Below are positions 36,707 to 45,271 of a stretch of 61,995 nt of DNA, one piece after another. Every line of letters starts with the position of its first letter. The first letter of the stretch is position 1. The DNA is from an uncultured Saprospiraceae bacterium (GTDB lineage: Bacteria > Bacteroidota > Bacteroidia > Chitinophagales > Saprospiraceae), in the NCBI GenBank assembly GCA_937951615.1, contig CALFBH010000072.1, forward strand, positions 1 through 61,995, in the 5' to 3' direction. The position numbers and the translations under genes were made by a program. The notes under the pieces were generated by a model. It was not told the origin of the DNA. It was given only the letters and a program-made list of their open reading frames with translations, and did not search any database.

Positions 36707-37687
36707 TTAAGGTGTTGGTGATTCGTTGCCAGCACCTTTTTTATCATAAAATCCATTCATCACAACACTGTGTGGCAGTGTCAATATAGAAATAAAAATA
36801 AGTACGAGTAACACGCTCGGTACTCTGATATAACCCAAATGAGCCAGATACAAAATGAAAGCAGTGCCGATAAAACTAGTTAAAGTAAAGGGCAGTAAAA
36901 GCTTGATGAAATGAGAAACGGAAAAGTTTATTCGCTTTGACCGAAGGTATTCAAATTCTTCAGTCAATACTCTAAAAGAGTGTAAAACAACGAAATATAA
37001 GCTAAAGCCAATCATAAAAGGCATCGCATAAAAACAGAAATGTATGAGTGCAAGTATATAGACTTCCCGCAGCAGACGCTCTGGTTCGACATATTTATAA
37101 TGAGCCATCACAGTGAGTATGACGATTGTAAATAAAGTACTTAAAGGCAGAAATAATTGATGAAAGGCTGCATGAAAACTTACATTGAAGGCACTGAGCC
37201 CTTCCGCCGTTTGAGAGAACAAAATCAGTTCCTCTGTATTATAAAAAATCAATCCTGACAATATAGAGCATCCCCACATCAAATTGATGAGTATATGCAT
37301 GTATTTCGGAATGGTCTTAATATCAGAAAACTGGGACTCTCCAAAATGATAAGCTGAGAGCAATAGAAAGGCAATAAAACTAAGCACTGGAAATAAGAAC
37401 CAAGCGAGAATATATATTCCCATCAGTCCAAAATAAAAAGAATAGAAAAATATCTGTCCCGTATCTTTTCGTTCTTCCAGATATATAATGTGGTCAATTG
37501 CCCCATGAGGAATGCCAACCAACATTATACCAGCCACACACCAAATCATTTGCGTTTCAGAACTGATGCCATCTGCCCAGGCAAAAATGGACATCATAAC
37601 ATAAATGCAAATGAAAAATATGAGACCAATCTTGTTCATATATTTTACTGGTTGGATAAATGGGAGAGATGCCAGATTTTCTGACAT
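36707..37687 (-). CDS. blh: Brp/Blh family beta-carotene 15,15'-dioxygenase
   Basis: A 326-residue membrane enzyme that cleaves beta-carotene to two retinals, the chromophore of the rhodopsin encoded just upstream. About eight to nine helices; family motifs GIPHGAIDHIIYLEE and YHFGESQF supply conserved His residues for the iron site. It follows the rhodopsin stop by 36 nt, the usual PR-blh operon. The ATG at 37687 is given; the ATG at 37639 (MNKIGLIFF) would remove a hydrophilic tail and is equally plausible. Carotenoid synthesis genes are not in the window. Confidence 0.92.
   Translation of the reverse strand: MSENLASLPFIQPVKYMNKIGLIFFICIYVMMSIFAWADGISSETQMIWCVAGIMLVGIPHGAIDHIIYLEERKDTGQIFFYSFYFGLMGIYILAWFLFPVLSFIAFLLLSAYHFGESQFSDIKTIPKYMHILINLMWGCSILSGLIFYNTEELILFSQTAEGLSAFNVSFHAAFHQLFLPLSTLFTIVILTVMAHYKYVEPERLLREVYILALIHFCFYAMPFMIGFSLYFVVLHSFRVLTEEFEYLRSKRINFSVSHFIKLLLPFTLTSFIGTAFILYLAHLGYIRVPSVLLVLIFISILTLPHSVVMNGFYDKKGAGNESPTP
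36709..36742 (+). terminator. Intrinsic terminator of thrS inside the blh 3' end
   Basis: AAGGTGTTGG (36709-36718) pairs with CCAGCACCTT (36729-36738), one G-T wobble, followed by T-run 36737-36742. The hairpin starts in the TAA stop codon of the convergent blh gene, so the last blh codons double as the thrS terminator. Confidence 0.7.
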
Positions 37688-37723
37688 CTCTCCAAAATAG
37701 GATAATAATTTTCTATCTACGAA

Positions 37724-38476
37724 TTAAGCCGCAGCACGGTTTTTCTCCGTTTCAGTTATCGCTATACTATACACAACAAGACCGAAACCAATCTTATTGA
37801 TAGCGTCAGCGATATTGTAGAATAAATCTACATTTGAAGAACCCCATCCAAGACCGCTATTCAGCCAGCCACCAGGCATACACATATAACCGATTGGATA
37901 TATAGCCCAACCAACCAATACGAACCAGGCAAGTGTTCTTACGCCTTTCTTGACAGCAGCACTATCACTGTTGTTGGCAAGTTGTGCAACTTCACCAAAC
38001 CATGCAGTATAAAGAATGTAAGCGTAGCCTATTGTAGAAATAACCCCCCACATCACAGAGTGTGAAGTACTGCCTTCTGCTGGATTGAATGCTTCGCCAA
38101 TGTAACCCGCAACAAGCATCCAGACCGCAGCCAGAATTAATTTCCATAATAAACTCTTCTTGGCACCTGCTGCCTTCGTCAGTAAGTAAAACTCAACACA
38201 CATCAGTGGAACAGTTAATGTCCAGTCGATGTAACGTAAAGCCGTTGGGTTTTCACCTGTTAAGCCATAATAGTCACGCATGTAGTAGTAGTGAACAGCC
38301 GCAATTGCTGTAATCAGACCGGAAACCAGTAAAGATAATTTCCATTTTCTATCTACTTGACTTCTTTCCATAAAGAAGAAAATAGAAGCAGCAGCCATAG
38401 CCATGTAACCCGTAAAAAATGTAAATGCTACGGGATCATCTTTGGGGATTTTGATAATATCTAATAATTCGATTAT
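37724..38476 (-). CDS. Proteorhodopsin, green-type proton pump, non-ATG start
   Basis: Seven-helix light-driven proton pump. From the first ATG (38404) only 226 residues are read and helix A is cut; the frame continues upstream as KIPKDDPVAFTFFTGYMAM, matching the normal N-terminus, but meets no ATG, GTG or TTG before the TAA at 38504-38506. I place the start at the ATA at 38476 (250 residues); the ATT at 38485 is also possible. Counted from 38404: D60 (proton acceptor), T64 and E71 (donor) give the DTE motif, H38 the Asp partner, K204 the retinal Schiff base, and M68 at the tuning position predicts green absorption. Confidence 0.9.
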   Translation of the reverse strand: MIELLDIIKIPKDDPVAFTFFTGYMAMAAASIFFFMERSQVDRKWKLSLLVSGLITAIAAVHYYYMRDYYGLTGENPTALRYIDWTLTVPLMCVEFYLLTKAAGAKKSLLWKLILAAVWMLVAGYIGEAFNPAEGSTSHSVMWGVISTIGYAYILYTAWFGEVAQLANNSDSAAVKKGVRTLAWFVLVGWAIYPIGYMCMPGGWLNSGLGWGSSNVDLFYNIADAINKIGFGLVVYSIAITETEKNRAAA

Positions 38477-38537
38477 GGTATTAATAATTTGGTTTATAAA
38501 TTGTTAAAAATATGTGAAGAAAACAGGCAGATGTTTT

Positions 38538-38574
38538 TTTTGTTTAACTTATGTTTTTAAAAAGTTAAACAAAA
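38538..38574. promoter_or_regulatory. Perfect 13-bp inverted repeat upstream of the rhodopsin operon
   Basis: TTTTGTTTAACTT (38538-38550) and AAGTTAAACAAAA (38562-38574) are exact reverse complements, 11 nt apart. They lie about 60-100 nt upstream of the presumed rhodopsin start, the only strong symmetric site in the 330-bp spacer to coaE, so an operator for a light or carotenoid regulator is plausible. A second, smaller one is TTTTGATT/AATCAAAA at 38739-38757, nearer coaE. The rest of the spacer is AT-rich with no gene. Confidence 0.5.
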
Positions 38575-38802
38575 TGATGTTTTTATATTTTTTTGCGCTA
38601 TATGTTTTTAAGTGAAAATAGCTATAAGTACTGATAGGCAACCGATTATAAAAAATACACATACATGACACATTAGTGATAAAAAAATTTAAAAAATCAA
38701 GAATAAATTTCAAAAAAAAGGTTTATTTCGGAATTTTATTTTGATTTTTAATCAAAAACATCCTGTCCTATGTTTTTGACAAAAAAGTAGCTTAATTTGC
38801 AA

Positions 38803-39402
38803 ATGGAAACAACTTTGAAAATAGGCATCACAGGCGGCATAGGCAGCGGCAAATCTACGGTCTGCAAAATATTTGAAGTATTGGGCGTTCCGGTCTATTA
38901 TGCAGACAATCGGGCAAAATGGCTAATGCATCATCAAATGGAACTAATCATTGCAATCAAAGCTGCCTTTGGCGATGACGTTTATCATCCTGATAATACA
39001 CTCAATCGGGCATATCTAGCCGACCTTGTTTTTAACGATAAAGAAAAACTAAAAACCCTCAACTCACTTGTTCATCCCGTTGTTTTTCAGGATGGTGTGG
39101 AATGGAATAAAAGTCATGCCGACGCGCCTTACACGCTAAAAGAAGCCGCAATTTTATTTGAAAGCGGTTCTTATCTGACGGTGGATCAAATTATCACTGT
39201 ATTTGCACCAAAGGAAGTCCGCATACAACGAGTATTACAGCGCGACGAAGCGACCCGCGAAGCCGTAGAAGCCAGAATGGACAAACAAATGCCAGAAGAA
39301 GAGAAAATAGAACGGTCAGATTTTGTCATCCATAATGATGGAAAGCAGTCTCTGATAAAGCAGGTTTTAGAAATACATAATTTAATTACGAATTATGAAT
39401 GA
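38803..39402 (+). CDS. coaE: Dephospho-CoA kinase
   Basis: A 199-residue kinase that phosphorylates dephospho-CoA in the last step of coenzyme A synthesis. The P-loop GITGGIGSGKST is followed by the Asp of the YYADNRAK segment and by LVHPVV and EAAILFESG, as in CoaE. The frame opens at a TTG (38797), but the ATG at 38803 is preferred. The last residues, NLITNYE, are encoded by the intergenic repeat TTAATTACGAATTATGAATG, so the natural C-terminus has been altered slightly. It stands alone between the rhodopsin operon and a Uma2 gene. Confidence 0.95.
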   Translation: METTLKIGITGGIGSGKSTVCKIFEVLGVPVYYADNRAKWLMHHQMELIIAIKAAFGDDVYHPDNTLNRAYLADLVFNDKEKLKTLNSLVHPVVFQDGVEWNKSHADAPYTLKEAAILFESGSYLTVDQIITVFAPKEVRIQRVLQRDEATREAVEARMDKQMPEEEKIERSDFVIHNDGKQSLIKQVLEIHNLITNYE

Positions 39403-39483
39403 TTTAATTACGAATGGGGTAGGGCTGATATCGCACTCGGGTATTCCACAATTCGTAATTCCCCGATTTGTAATTCGTAATTA
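39382..39483. repeat. AATTACGAATTA-type palindromic repeat, site 1
   Basis: Begins with TTTAATTACGAATTATGAAT and ends with AATTCGTAATTCCCCGATT and TTCGTAATTAA, an inverted pair around about 50 nt. It encodes the end of coaE on one side and the stop codon of the Uma2 gene on the other. Related sites are at 40096-40240, 40566-40605, 42412-42492 and 59607-59655. Confidence 0.65.
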
Positions 39484-40056
39484 AACTTCGGGAAATTTGA
39501 CTTCATCATAAAATTCAGTCATTGGTATGTTCAGGTCAATAGATTCCAACTCGATGATAGCACCTAATTCACGATAAGGAGACATCAGCCATTTACCGTT
39601 AGGCTGACGTTTATAGACTTCGATATAAGGATATTCCGCTTCAATTAGAACATATTCCTGTAAGGATTCTAATTGTAAATAGCGCATGAATTTTCCTGTT
39701 TTATTATACCGTGAAGTAGAGGGGGAAAGCACTTCTACGACTAGAATGGGATTAGTTATAATATCGGAATGGTCTTTATAATACTCAAGATCGCCACAAA
39801 TAACAAAAGCATCGGGATACACGAAAACGTTGCCTGTTTGAACTTTTAGGTCGCTATTATATGTTGTACAGTTTCTACCTCGTAGTCTGCTTTTCAGCGC
39901 AGTTGTGGTATTGACGGATATTTGGCTGTGCAATGGCGAGCCACCTGACATAGCAACAATTTTGCCGTCATAGTATTCGCTTTTATAAGCTGCCTGAGCT
40001 TCGGCAACGAGATATTCTTCTATGGTAGAATGTTTTGTTGTTTGAATAGCATCCAT
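39481..40056 (-). CDS. Uma2 family (DUF820) putative nuclease
   Basis: A protein of 191 residues from the ATG at 40056 (the frame opens with TTG at 40071). Uma2 family proteins have a PD-(D/E)XK fold; the visible core is SDLKVQTGNVFVYPDAFVICGD and NPILVVEVLSPSTSRYNKTGKF, giving the D and E-x-V style active site, then YLQLESLQEYVLIE. Uma2 proteins are abundant in cyanobacteria and some Bacteroidota, with no proven role. The stop codon lies in an intergenic repeat. Confidence 0.85.
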   Translation of the reverse strand: MDAIQTTKHSTIEEYLVAEAQAAYKSEYYDGKIVAMSGGSPLHSQISVNTTTALKSRLRGRNCTTYNSDLKVQTGNVFVYPDAFVICGDLEYYKDHSDIITNPILVVEVLSPSTSRYNKTGKFMRYLQLESLQEYVLIEAEYPYIEVYKRQPNGKWLMSPYRELGAIIELESIDLNIPMTEFYDEVKFPEV

Positions 40057-40240
40057 GTAGTAAAAGTACAATTTTAATCAGGAAATAGCAATGATTGATT
40101 TAATTACGAATTAAGGTAAGCACAGCACTGTATTTCGCTGAAATGTCGAAATCATAGAGGAAGCAATGAATAGCCTAATTGGACAAAATTCGTAATGTCC
40201 AGATTCGTAATTCGTAATTAGACAATTCGTAATTAAAAAA
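40056..40240. repeat. Intergenic repeat block, site 2
   Basis: Starts with AGTAAAAGTACAATTTTAAT and CAGGAAATAGCAATGATTGA, which recurs near 40522-40560 (AGTAAAAATACAATTTTAAT and CATAAAATAGCAACGAAT). Then come TTTAATTACGAATTAAGG and, after about 80 nt, ATTCGTAATTCGTAATTAG and ATTCGTAATTAAAA. No coding potential. Confidence 0.55.
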
Positions 40241-40471
40241 CTACCAATCTTCTGTACTGACAAAGATGAGATAAGCCAGCAAAATACCTGCAAAAAAGCC
40301 ACCTGGAATATCTGCATTGGTGCGTTCGTAGCCTAAAAATAGCATAGAAACGAAAAGAAGAATCGACAAGCCTGTCCATACCATGAGGGTCAGATGGAAA
40401 ATTCTTTGTACTTTAAAAGGAAATTTAAAGCCGCCGATATGATAATATTTCAGTTCGTTTTTATCTTTCAA
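40241..40471 (-). CDS. Small two-helix membrane protein
   Basis: A 76-residue protein: hydrophilic start, two membrane helices (about LMVWTGLSILLFVSMLFLGY and GGFFAGILLAYLIFV) and a short tail ending STEDW. I do not recognise the family. It opens with TTG at 40471, because the bases upstream (40472-40520) are the low-complexity intergenic word CATTCATTCC/GATTTCCC that seems to have replaced the original 5' end. It may be a real small gene with an unusual start, or a truncated one. Confidence 0.5.
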   Translation of the reverse strand: MKDKNELKYYHIGGFKFPFKVQRIFHLTLMVWTGLSILLFVSMLFLGYERTNADIPGGFFAGILLAYLIFVSTEDW

Positions 40472-40605
40472 TGGGAAATCAATGAGTGATGGAATGAATG
40501 CGTAAATGATCGAATAACATAGAAGAGTAAAAATACAATTTTAATCATAAAATAGCAACGAATAGGTGAATTCGTAATTGAGAAAAGATTCGTAATTAAT
40601 AATTT

Positions 40606-41409
40606 ATGAAAAATAAAAAGCAAACCTTCCTTTGGAAAATTATGCATCCTGATTACAAAGTCCCTTCTTACCTCTTGGGTACCATGCATGTACGCGATCA
40701 GCGGGCTTTTGAGCAGTTGGCAAAGGTGCAGGAAAAGATAGCAGCCTGCGATGTGTATGCTGCTGAGTTTGATCTTGGACATGCAGATTCAAGTGTAGTG
40801 AATGAGCAGATGAAACTTCCCGAAGGACAGTTATTATCAGATTGGCTGTCGCCGAAAAGTTATGCTGCGCTGGCTAAATTACTGAAAAAAAGAATTGGGG
40901 TAGATTTGGAGATTTTTCAAAAACAGAAGCCTTTTTTTGTGTATAATATGCTCACAGAATCTTTGTTTCAGGACGACATGCCTTTTGCACTCGATCAGTA
41001 TTTATATCAATGGGCAGCAGCGCAGGAAAAGGAAATGACCGGCGTGGAAACTTTTGCAGAGCAGATGGAAATCATGGAGAAAATAAGCCTAAAAAAACAA
41101 GCTAAAATACTGGCACAAACCACGAAAAATTTTAAAAAATATCGCCGCCAACTGAAAAAAATGACCAGTTTGTATCAGGAAGGAAGTTTGAATCAACTCC
41201 ACAAATCTGCCTTGAAAAATATGGGCAGCTTACGCAAATTATTGGTTTACGACCGCAATGAAATTATGGCAAAACGTATAGCAGATATGGTGGCAAAACA
41301 ATCTGTCTTTATTGCCTTAGGTGCAGGACACTTAAGTGGCAAAAAGGGCATTTTACGACAATTGAAGCAGGCAGGATGCAAAGTGAAGCCAGAACGGTGG
41401 GGAACGTGA
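40606..41409 (+). CDS. TraB/GumN family protein
   Basis: A 267-residue member of the TraB/GumN (haem-binding/ChaN-like) superfamily, related to Tiki proteases. Family marks are SYLLGTMHV (first conserved His), YAAEFDL, MTGVETFAEQ with the conserved Glu, DRNEIMAKRI, and the closing IALGAGHLSGKKGI with the last His. No signal peptide is seen, unlike many family members, so it may be cytoplasmic; a protease-like metal enzyme is the best guess. The bases before the ATG are the ATTCGTAATT repeat. Downstream (41420-41460) is a 9-bp tandem repeat GTCGCAAAG. Confidence 0.85.
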   Translation: MKNKKQTFLWKIMHPDYKVPSYLLGTMHVRDQRAFEQLAKVQEKIAACDVYAAEFDLGHADSSVVNEQMKLPEGQLLSDWLSPKSYAALAKLLKKRIGVDLEIFQKQKPFFVYNMLTESLFQDDMPFALDQYLYQWAAAQEKEMTGVETFAEQMEIMEKISLKKQAKILAQTTKNFKKYRRQLKKMTSLYQEGSLNQLHKSALKNMGSLRKLLVYDRNEIMAKRIADMVAKQSVFIALGAGHLSGKKGILRQLKQAGCKVKPERWGT

Positions 41410-41575
41410 TTGCGGCTTTATCGGGCGGCTATTTTCTCGCAAAGTCGCAAAGTCGCAAAGTTTGTTTCCTCTTTTTCTGTACGTCTTCTATTGCATACAT
41501 TTCTAAATCAGACAATTATTCCGTATTTTTACCCCATCCCAAACTCCTATTCTCATTTTTAAAATATTGAACAAC

Positions 41576-42415
41576 ATGAGTTTATTAGCTACTTTAATTA
41601 CACAAGCCATTAAAAAAGTACAGGAAAATAATAGAAGTAATCCTGATGTAGAAACAGCAGATACAACTGTTTTTGACAAACTAAAAGACAAGATAGATCA
41701 GGCAAAAGCCAAGGCGGGCGACCGCAATGAAGGCAGAGGTGGTTTATTTGACCAGTTGCGCGACCGTATAGAAGATACCCGAAAAGAGAATGAAGCTGAC
41801 CCAAATGTGAATACAGCCGATCCTTCTGTTTTTGATGACATGCAACGCGAGCTAGCAGAATTGAAAGCTAAAATCGCAGAGCAGGAACGCGAGCAGCAGA
41901 ACAAAGAACATGATGCAAGACTGGCAGATTTGAAGGCGCAGGCAGCAGAAGAAAAAAGAAGGGCAGAAGAGGCGAATAAACCTAAGATGCCAAGAGGCTT
42001 GGATGATTTGAAAATTCCAGGTATCACACCGACTACACCACAGGTGCCACGAGGCTTGGATGACTTGAAAATTCCAGGTGTTACACCATCTTTCCCTACA
42101 CCACCACCACGAAGAGGAAAGCTGAGAGCTACGCCACCTCCGGCGCAGCCCAGTTACCATGAACGGAAAACTCATGAAGTCGCTGCCGGTGCTACTGCGG
42201 TGATGAATAGTATGGGCGGAAGCCTTGCCATTCGTATGCATCCCGAACTCAATTCGCCACAGTCTACTAAGCGGGTGCAAGACCAGTCATTGGTCAGGAT
42301 ACTACGATATACTGAAGATACACTCAATGTAGATGGTATGGATTCTCGCTGGGTAGAGATAGAGTATGATGGCGAGCGAGGCTGGGTACTGGAACGTTAT
42401 CTGAATTTTAATTAA
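41576..42415 (+). CDS. Coiled-coil protein with C-terminal SH3-like domain
   Basis: About 279 residues from the ATG at 41576 (a TTG lies three codons earlier). It contains two NPDVETAD/DPNVNTAD-type repeats (about 25-100), a charged coiled coil (about 90-140), two copies of a 19-residue PRGLDDLKIPG repeat, a Pro-rich linker, and a C-terminal bacterial SH3-like domain ending DSRWVEIEYDGERGWVLERYL. It lacks a signal peptide; the start resembles LysM/BON-linked secretion-chaperone proteins only loosely. Function unknown, possibly binding cell wall peptides. The final codons and stop run into the TTAATTACGAAT repeat. Confidence 0.75.
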   Translation: MSLLATLITQAIKKVQENNRSNPDVETADTTVFDKLKDKIDQAKAKAGDRNEGRGGLFDQLRDRIEDTRKENEADPNVNTADPSVFDDMQRELAELKAKIAEQEREQQNKEHDARLADLKAQAAEEKRRAEEANKPKMPRGLDDLKIPGITPTTPQVPRGLDDLKIPGVTPSFPTPPPRRGKLRATPPPAQPSYHERKTHEVAAGATAVMNSMGGSLAIRMHPELNSPQSTKRVQDQSLVRILRYTEDTLNVDGMDSRWVEIEYDGERGWVLERYLNFN

Positions 42416-42492
42416 TTACGAATCGGGTAATTACGAATTACGAATCTGGTAACCTTCGATTCGTAATTCGTAATTAAACCATTCGTAATTCT
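42412..42492. repeat. AATTACGAAT-type palindromic repeat, site 3
   Basis: TTAATTAATTACGAATCGGG, then TAATTACGAATTACGAAT, then GATTCGTAATTCGTAATTAA and ATTCGTAATT: an inverted pair that can form one long hairpin between the SH3 gene and the UbiA gene. It reaches within a few bases of the next ATG. Confidence 0.6.
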
Positions 42493-42496
42493 CTCC

Positions 42497-43342
42497 ATGT
42501 CTTTTTTCCTAAAAGCCTCCCGCCCCGGACTATGGTTTCCGACCATCTGGTTGTATATGCTACCGCTTGGAACGCAGGAATTTTGGCAGTCCTGGCTGTT
42601 TTGGGCAGGTCTGTTCTATATTTGCTTCCCACTAAATTTTCTGATTTATGGCTGGAACGATATTGTTGATTATGAAACCGATCAATTGAACCCTCGTAAA
42701 GGCAGTTTTTTATTTGGCGCACAGGGAAGCAAAGAAGAACTGAGCCGTTTGCCCTTTGCCATCGCTGTGGTGCAATTGCTCAGTTGTCCATTTTTTATTG
42801 TGATGGAAGGCTGGTGGATGCTGGGGCTTTTTGCTGTACTTGCCTTGATATTGATTGCTTATAATTATCCTGAACGTGGATTGCGGAGTATGCCGGGACT
42901 GGATCTAGCGGCGCAATTTGGTTATCTACTGGTTGTGCCTTTTAGTATTATGGTCAATGATGTTGCTCAACTACCTGCTGTCACCTACTTCTATCTGTTT
43001 TTATTTGCGATACAATCTCAACTCATTGGTGAGGTGATGGATATTGAACCAGATAGCGCGGTGGGGCGTACTACGACTGCTACTGCGCTAGGCGTTCGCC
43101 TCACCAAAATGCTGATTATTAGTATTGTCGCCATTGAAACCGCTTTGTTGTTTTTAGTCTATCAGGATTATGTCTTTGGCGGCATGTTAGGACTGGGCTT
43201 GATTTGGTTGATACTTGATTTGACCCTTATTTATAAAACTCAAAAATACACGCTTACGCAAATGCGGCTATTTGGTTGGGGGAGTAATGGTATTGCACTG
43301 GTCAGCATGGCTTATGTTTGGTGGTCAGGCTGTCTGCTTTGA
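42497..43342 (+). CDS. UbiA family prenyltransferase
   Basis: A 281-residue enzyme with about nine membrane helices that attaches a prenyl chain to an aromatic or similar acceptor. The first Asp-rich motif is NDIVDYETD (N54 to D62), the second MDIEPDSAVGR lies near residues 180-190, and both bind the Mg-diphosphate. It is not recognisable as UbiA, MenA or a carotenoid-type enzyme from sequence alone; its position before a desaturase gene gives no clear pathway. Independent promoter not found. Confidence 0.85.
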   Translation: MSFFLKASRPGLWFPTIWLYMLPLGTQEFWQSWLFWAGLFYICFPLNFLIYGWNDIVDYETDQLNPRKGSFLFGAQGSKEELSRLPFAIAVVQLLSCPFFIVMEGWWMLGLFAVLALILIAYNYPERGLRSMPGLDLAAQFGYLLVVPFSIMVNDVAQLPAVTYFYLFLFAIQSQLIGEVMDIEPDSAVGRTTTATALGVRLTKMLIISIVAIETALLFLVYQDYVFGGMLGLGLIWLILDLTLIYKTQKYTLTQMRLFGWGSNGIALVSMAYVWWSGCLL

Positions 43343-43557
43343 TCATTGAACATTTATCATTTAATCATTGAACATTCATTCATTCTCCCATTCTCCCATT
43401 CATTCATTTCTAGCAAAGGCGCAGAGACGCAAAGTTTATTTACGCAGCCTAAAGCGTCATTTTACGGTTAAAATAAAACATTACGGTCGGTATAACTGTT
43501 ACGAAACCATTCTTTTCCGTAATTTGCGGCATACTACACAACCATACAAACTACCTA
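43343..43557. repeat. Intergenic word repeats
   Basis: 43343-43410 consists of ATCATTGAACATTTATCATT-type and CATTCTCCCATTC-type repeated words; 43412-43440 has CAAAGGCGCAGAGACGCAAAG, a relative of the GTCGCAAAG repeat at 41430-41455. From 43450 on it looks like ordinary upstream DNA of the desaturase gene. Confidence 0.5.
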
Positions 43558-44613
43558 ATGAGAGTCTTAAATACATTAACCGATCCTGTATTCCAGGCGA
43601 AGCCTGCGCATAATTTTATCGGTCAGTTTTTTCTTCCTTATATAAGAGACGAAAGAGATTTACCTTTTATTTATCTCTGCCTCAAACTCACTTTTCTAGT
43701 CATTCCAATAGCCGTTATTTTATTTACACCACTGCAGACTGGCTGGAACTGGTGGATACTTGCTGGCGTGTATGCCCTGTTTGTATTATATTTTTCTGGT
43801 CCTTATACGCTAATGCTGCACAATACGAGTCATAGAAGGTTGTTTAAAAATGAGTATAATTTTGCCAATCATTATATCCCCTGGGTGCTGGCCCCTTTTA
43901 TGGGACAAACACCGGAGACGTATTTTAGTCATCATGTAGGCATGCACCATTTGGAAAACAACTTGCACGACGACAAGAGCAGCACGATGAAATACCAAAG
44001 AGACAGCTTTAAGGACTTTGCGATTTATGCCTTCTCCTTTTTATTTTTCGGCGTTGCCGAACTGGCACTTTATTTTAAAAGAAAAAACCTGAAGAAGCTA
44101 TTTAAAATGGTGGTACGCGGCGAGACGCTGTATATTCTGCTGGTCATTATACTCTGTTTTGTGAATTTGCAGGCTACCTTATATGTATTGATTACGCCTT
44201 TGATTATTGTACGATTTTCTATGATGGCGGGTAATTGGGGACAACATGCCTTTATTGATCCTGAAACGCCTGCTAATAATTATCGGAACAGCATCACTTG
44301 TATCAATCATTTCTATAATCGCCATTGCTTTAATGATGGTTATCACATCGGTCATCACCTGACGCCCAATATGCACTGGACAGACATGCCTGTTGATTTT
44401 CAAGAAAATCAGGAGCTATATGCGAAGGAAAATGCGATTGTATTTGAAGGTATAGATTTTAACGGTGTCTGGCTAAATCTGATGCTAAAACGTTATGACA
44501 AACTTGCCAAGCATTTTGTCAATATCGGCAATCGCTTTAAGTCGGATGAAGAGATTATTCAGATGCTGAAGTATAGAACTGCCCGAATTCCGGTGGGACT
44601 GAATGATAAATGA
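43558..44613 (+). CDS. Membrane fatty acid desaturase
   Basis: A 351-residue di-iron membrane desaturase or hydroxylase. Three His clusters are seen: HNTSHRR (88-94), SHHVGMHH (124-131) and the C-terminal YHIGHHLTPNMHW; membrane helices flank the first two. The family introduces double bonds into acyl chains using oxygen and a ferredoxin-type donor; substrate and position are unknown. It begins MRVLNTLTDPVFQAKP at an ATG after a non-coding spacer. The downstream bases (44614-44657) are low-complexity CATTCACTCATT words. Confidence 0.85.
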   Translation: MRVLNTLTDPVFQAKPAHNFIGQFFLPYIRDERDLPFIYLCLKLTFLVIPIAVILFTPLQTGWNWWILAGVYALFVLYFSGPYTLMLHNTSHRRLFKNEYNFANHYIPWVLAPFMGQTPETYFSHHVGMHHLENNLHDDKSSTMKYQRDSFKDFAIYAFSFLFFGVAELALYFKRKNLKKLFKMVVRGETLYILLVIILCFVNLQATLYVLITPLIIVRFSMMAGNWGQHAFIDPETPANNYRNSITCINHFYNRHCFNDGYHIGHHLTPNMHWTDMPVDFQENQELYAKENAIVFEGIDFNGVWLNLMLKRYDKLAKHFVNIGNRFKSDEEIIQMLKYRTARIPVGLNDK

Positions 44614-44657
44614 TGAACGATGAATTTTTTCATTCACTCATTCAACAACTCTCTCAT

Positions 44658-45137
44658 TCACTCATTTTTTTTATTCAAAATTCCTTTCAAATCTGCTGGC
44701 GAGTAGCGAACAGACTTAAGTGTTTTGTCATCTGATTTTCGATACACTAAAAACAGTCCATCGACTTCTTTATAATAACTTTCCGTTCCGTCTTTATCCA
44801 GATAATGCTGTATAGTGGCTTCTGCTTCTTCCTGAGTTTTGCAGGCTTTGCTCATGTTTGAGCGTTGCACTTCGTTGAAGAGTTCGACAAATTGAGCACC
44901 TAGCCCAAACTCCAATACTGCGCCTGATAAGACATATTGAATATCGCACAAAGCATCAGCAATTTCTACCAAATCGCCTTGAGTGATGGCTTCTTGCAAT
45001 TCTTCCAGTTCTTCCGCAATCAGTGAAACCCTTAGCTTGCAGCGTTCGGGAGAAGGTATAGCGGGCTGCTCTACTATGGGGTGGCGAAAAGTCCGGTGAA
45101 ATTCTGCTACTTGGTTGAGTGCGTCTATTTTTTTCAT
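44658..45137 (-). CDS. MazG-like nucleotide pyrophosphohydrolase
   Basis: About 159 residues from the ATG at 45137 (MKKIDALNQV). Eleven further residues (MLTMKQSNNRK) are open upstream but are encoded by the CATTGTT repeat, so they are excluded. The catalytic pattern of the all-alpha NTP pyrophosphatase family is present: EELEELQEAI, then EIADALCDI, giving ExxE and ExxD. The protein should hydrolyse a nucleoside triphosphate to the monophosphate, probably for pool cleaning. The C-terminal 50 residues (YYKEVDGLFLVYRKSD) form a small extra beta unit. Confidence 0.85.
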   Translation of the reverse strand: MKKIDALNQVAEFHRTFRHPIVEQPAIPSPERCKLRVSLIAEELEELQEAITQGDLVEIADALCDIQYVLSGAVLEFGLGAQFVELFNEVQRSNMSKACKTQEEAEATIQHYLDKDGTESYYKEVDGLFLVYRKSDDKTLKSVRYSPADLKGILNKKNE

Positions 45138-45271
45138 TTTTCTATTGTTAGATTGCTTCATTGTTAACATTGTTTTATCGTTTCATTGTTATGGTGTTTT
45201 TTGCGTAGCAAAAAACATAAATCATGTGAACAATTCAGCAATGAAACCATACAACAATTCAACCACGAAAA
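45138..45271. repeat. Palindromic element with TTTTGCGnAGCAAAA core
   Basis: GTTTCATTG (45180-45188) pairs with CAATGAAAC (45239-45247); the core is GTTTTTTGCGTAGCAAAAAA (45196-45216), a hairpin. The flanks repeat CATTGTTA and ACAATTCA words. The same core occurs at 7789, 49749, 59867 and 61962. Confidence 0.6.
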
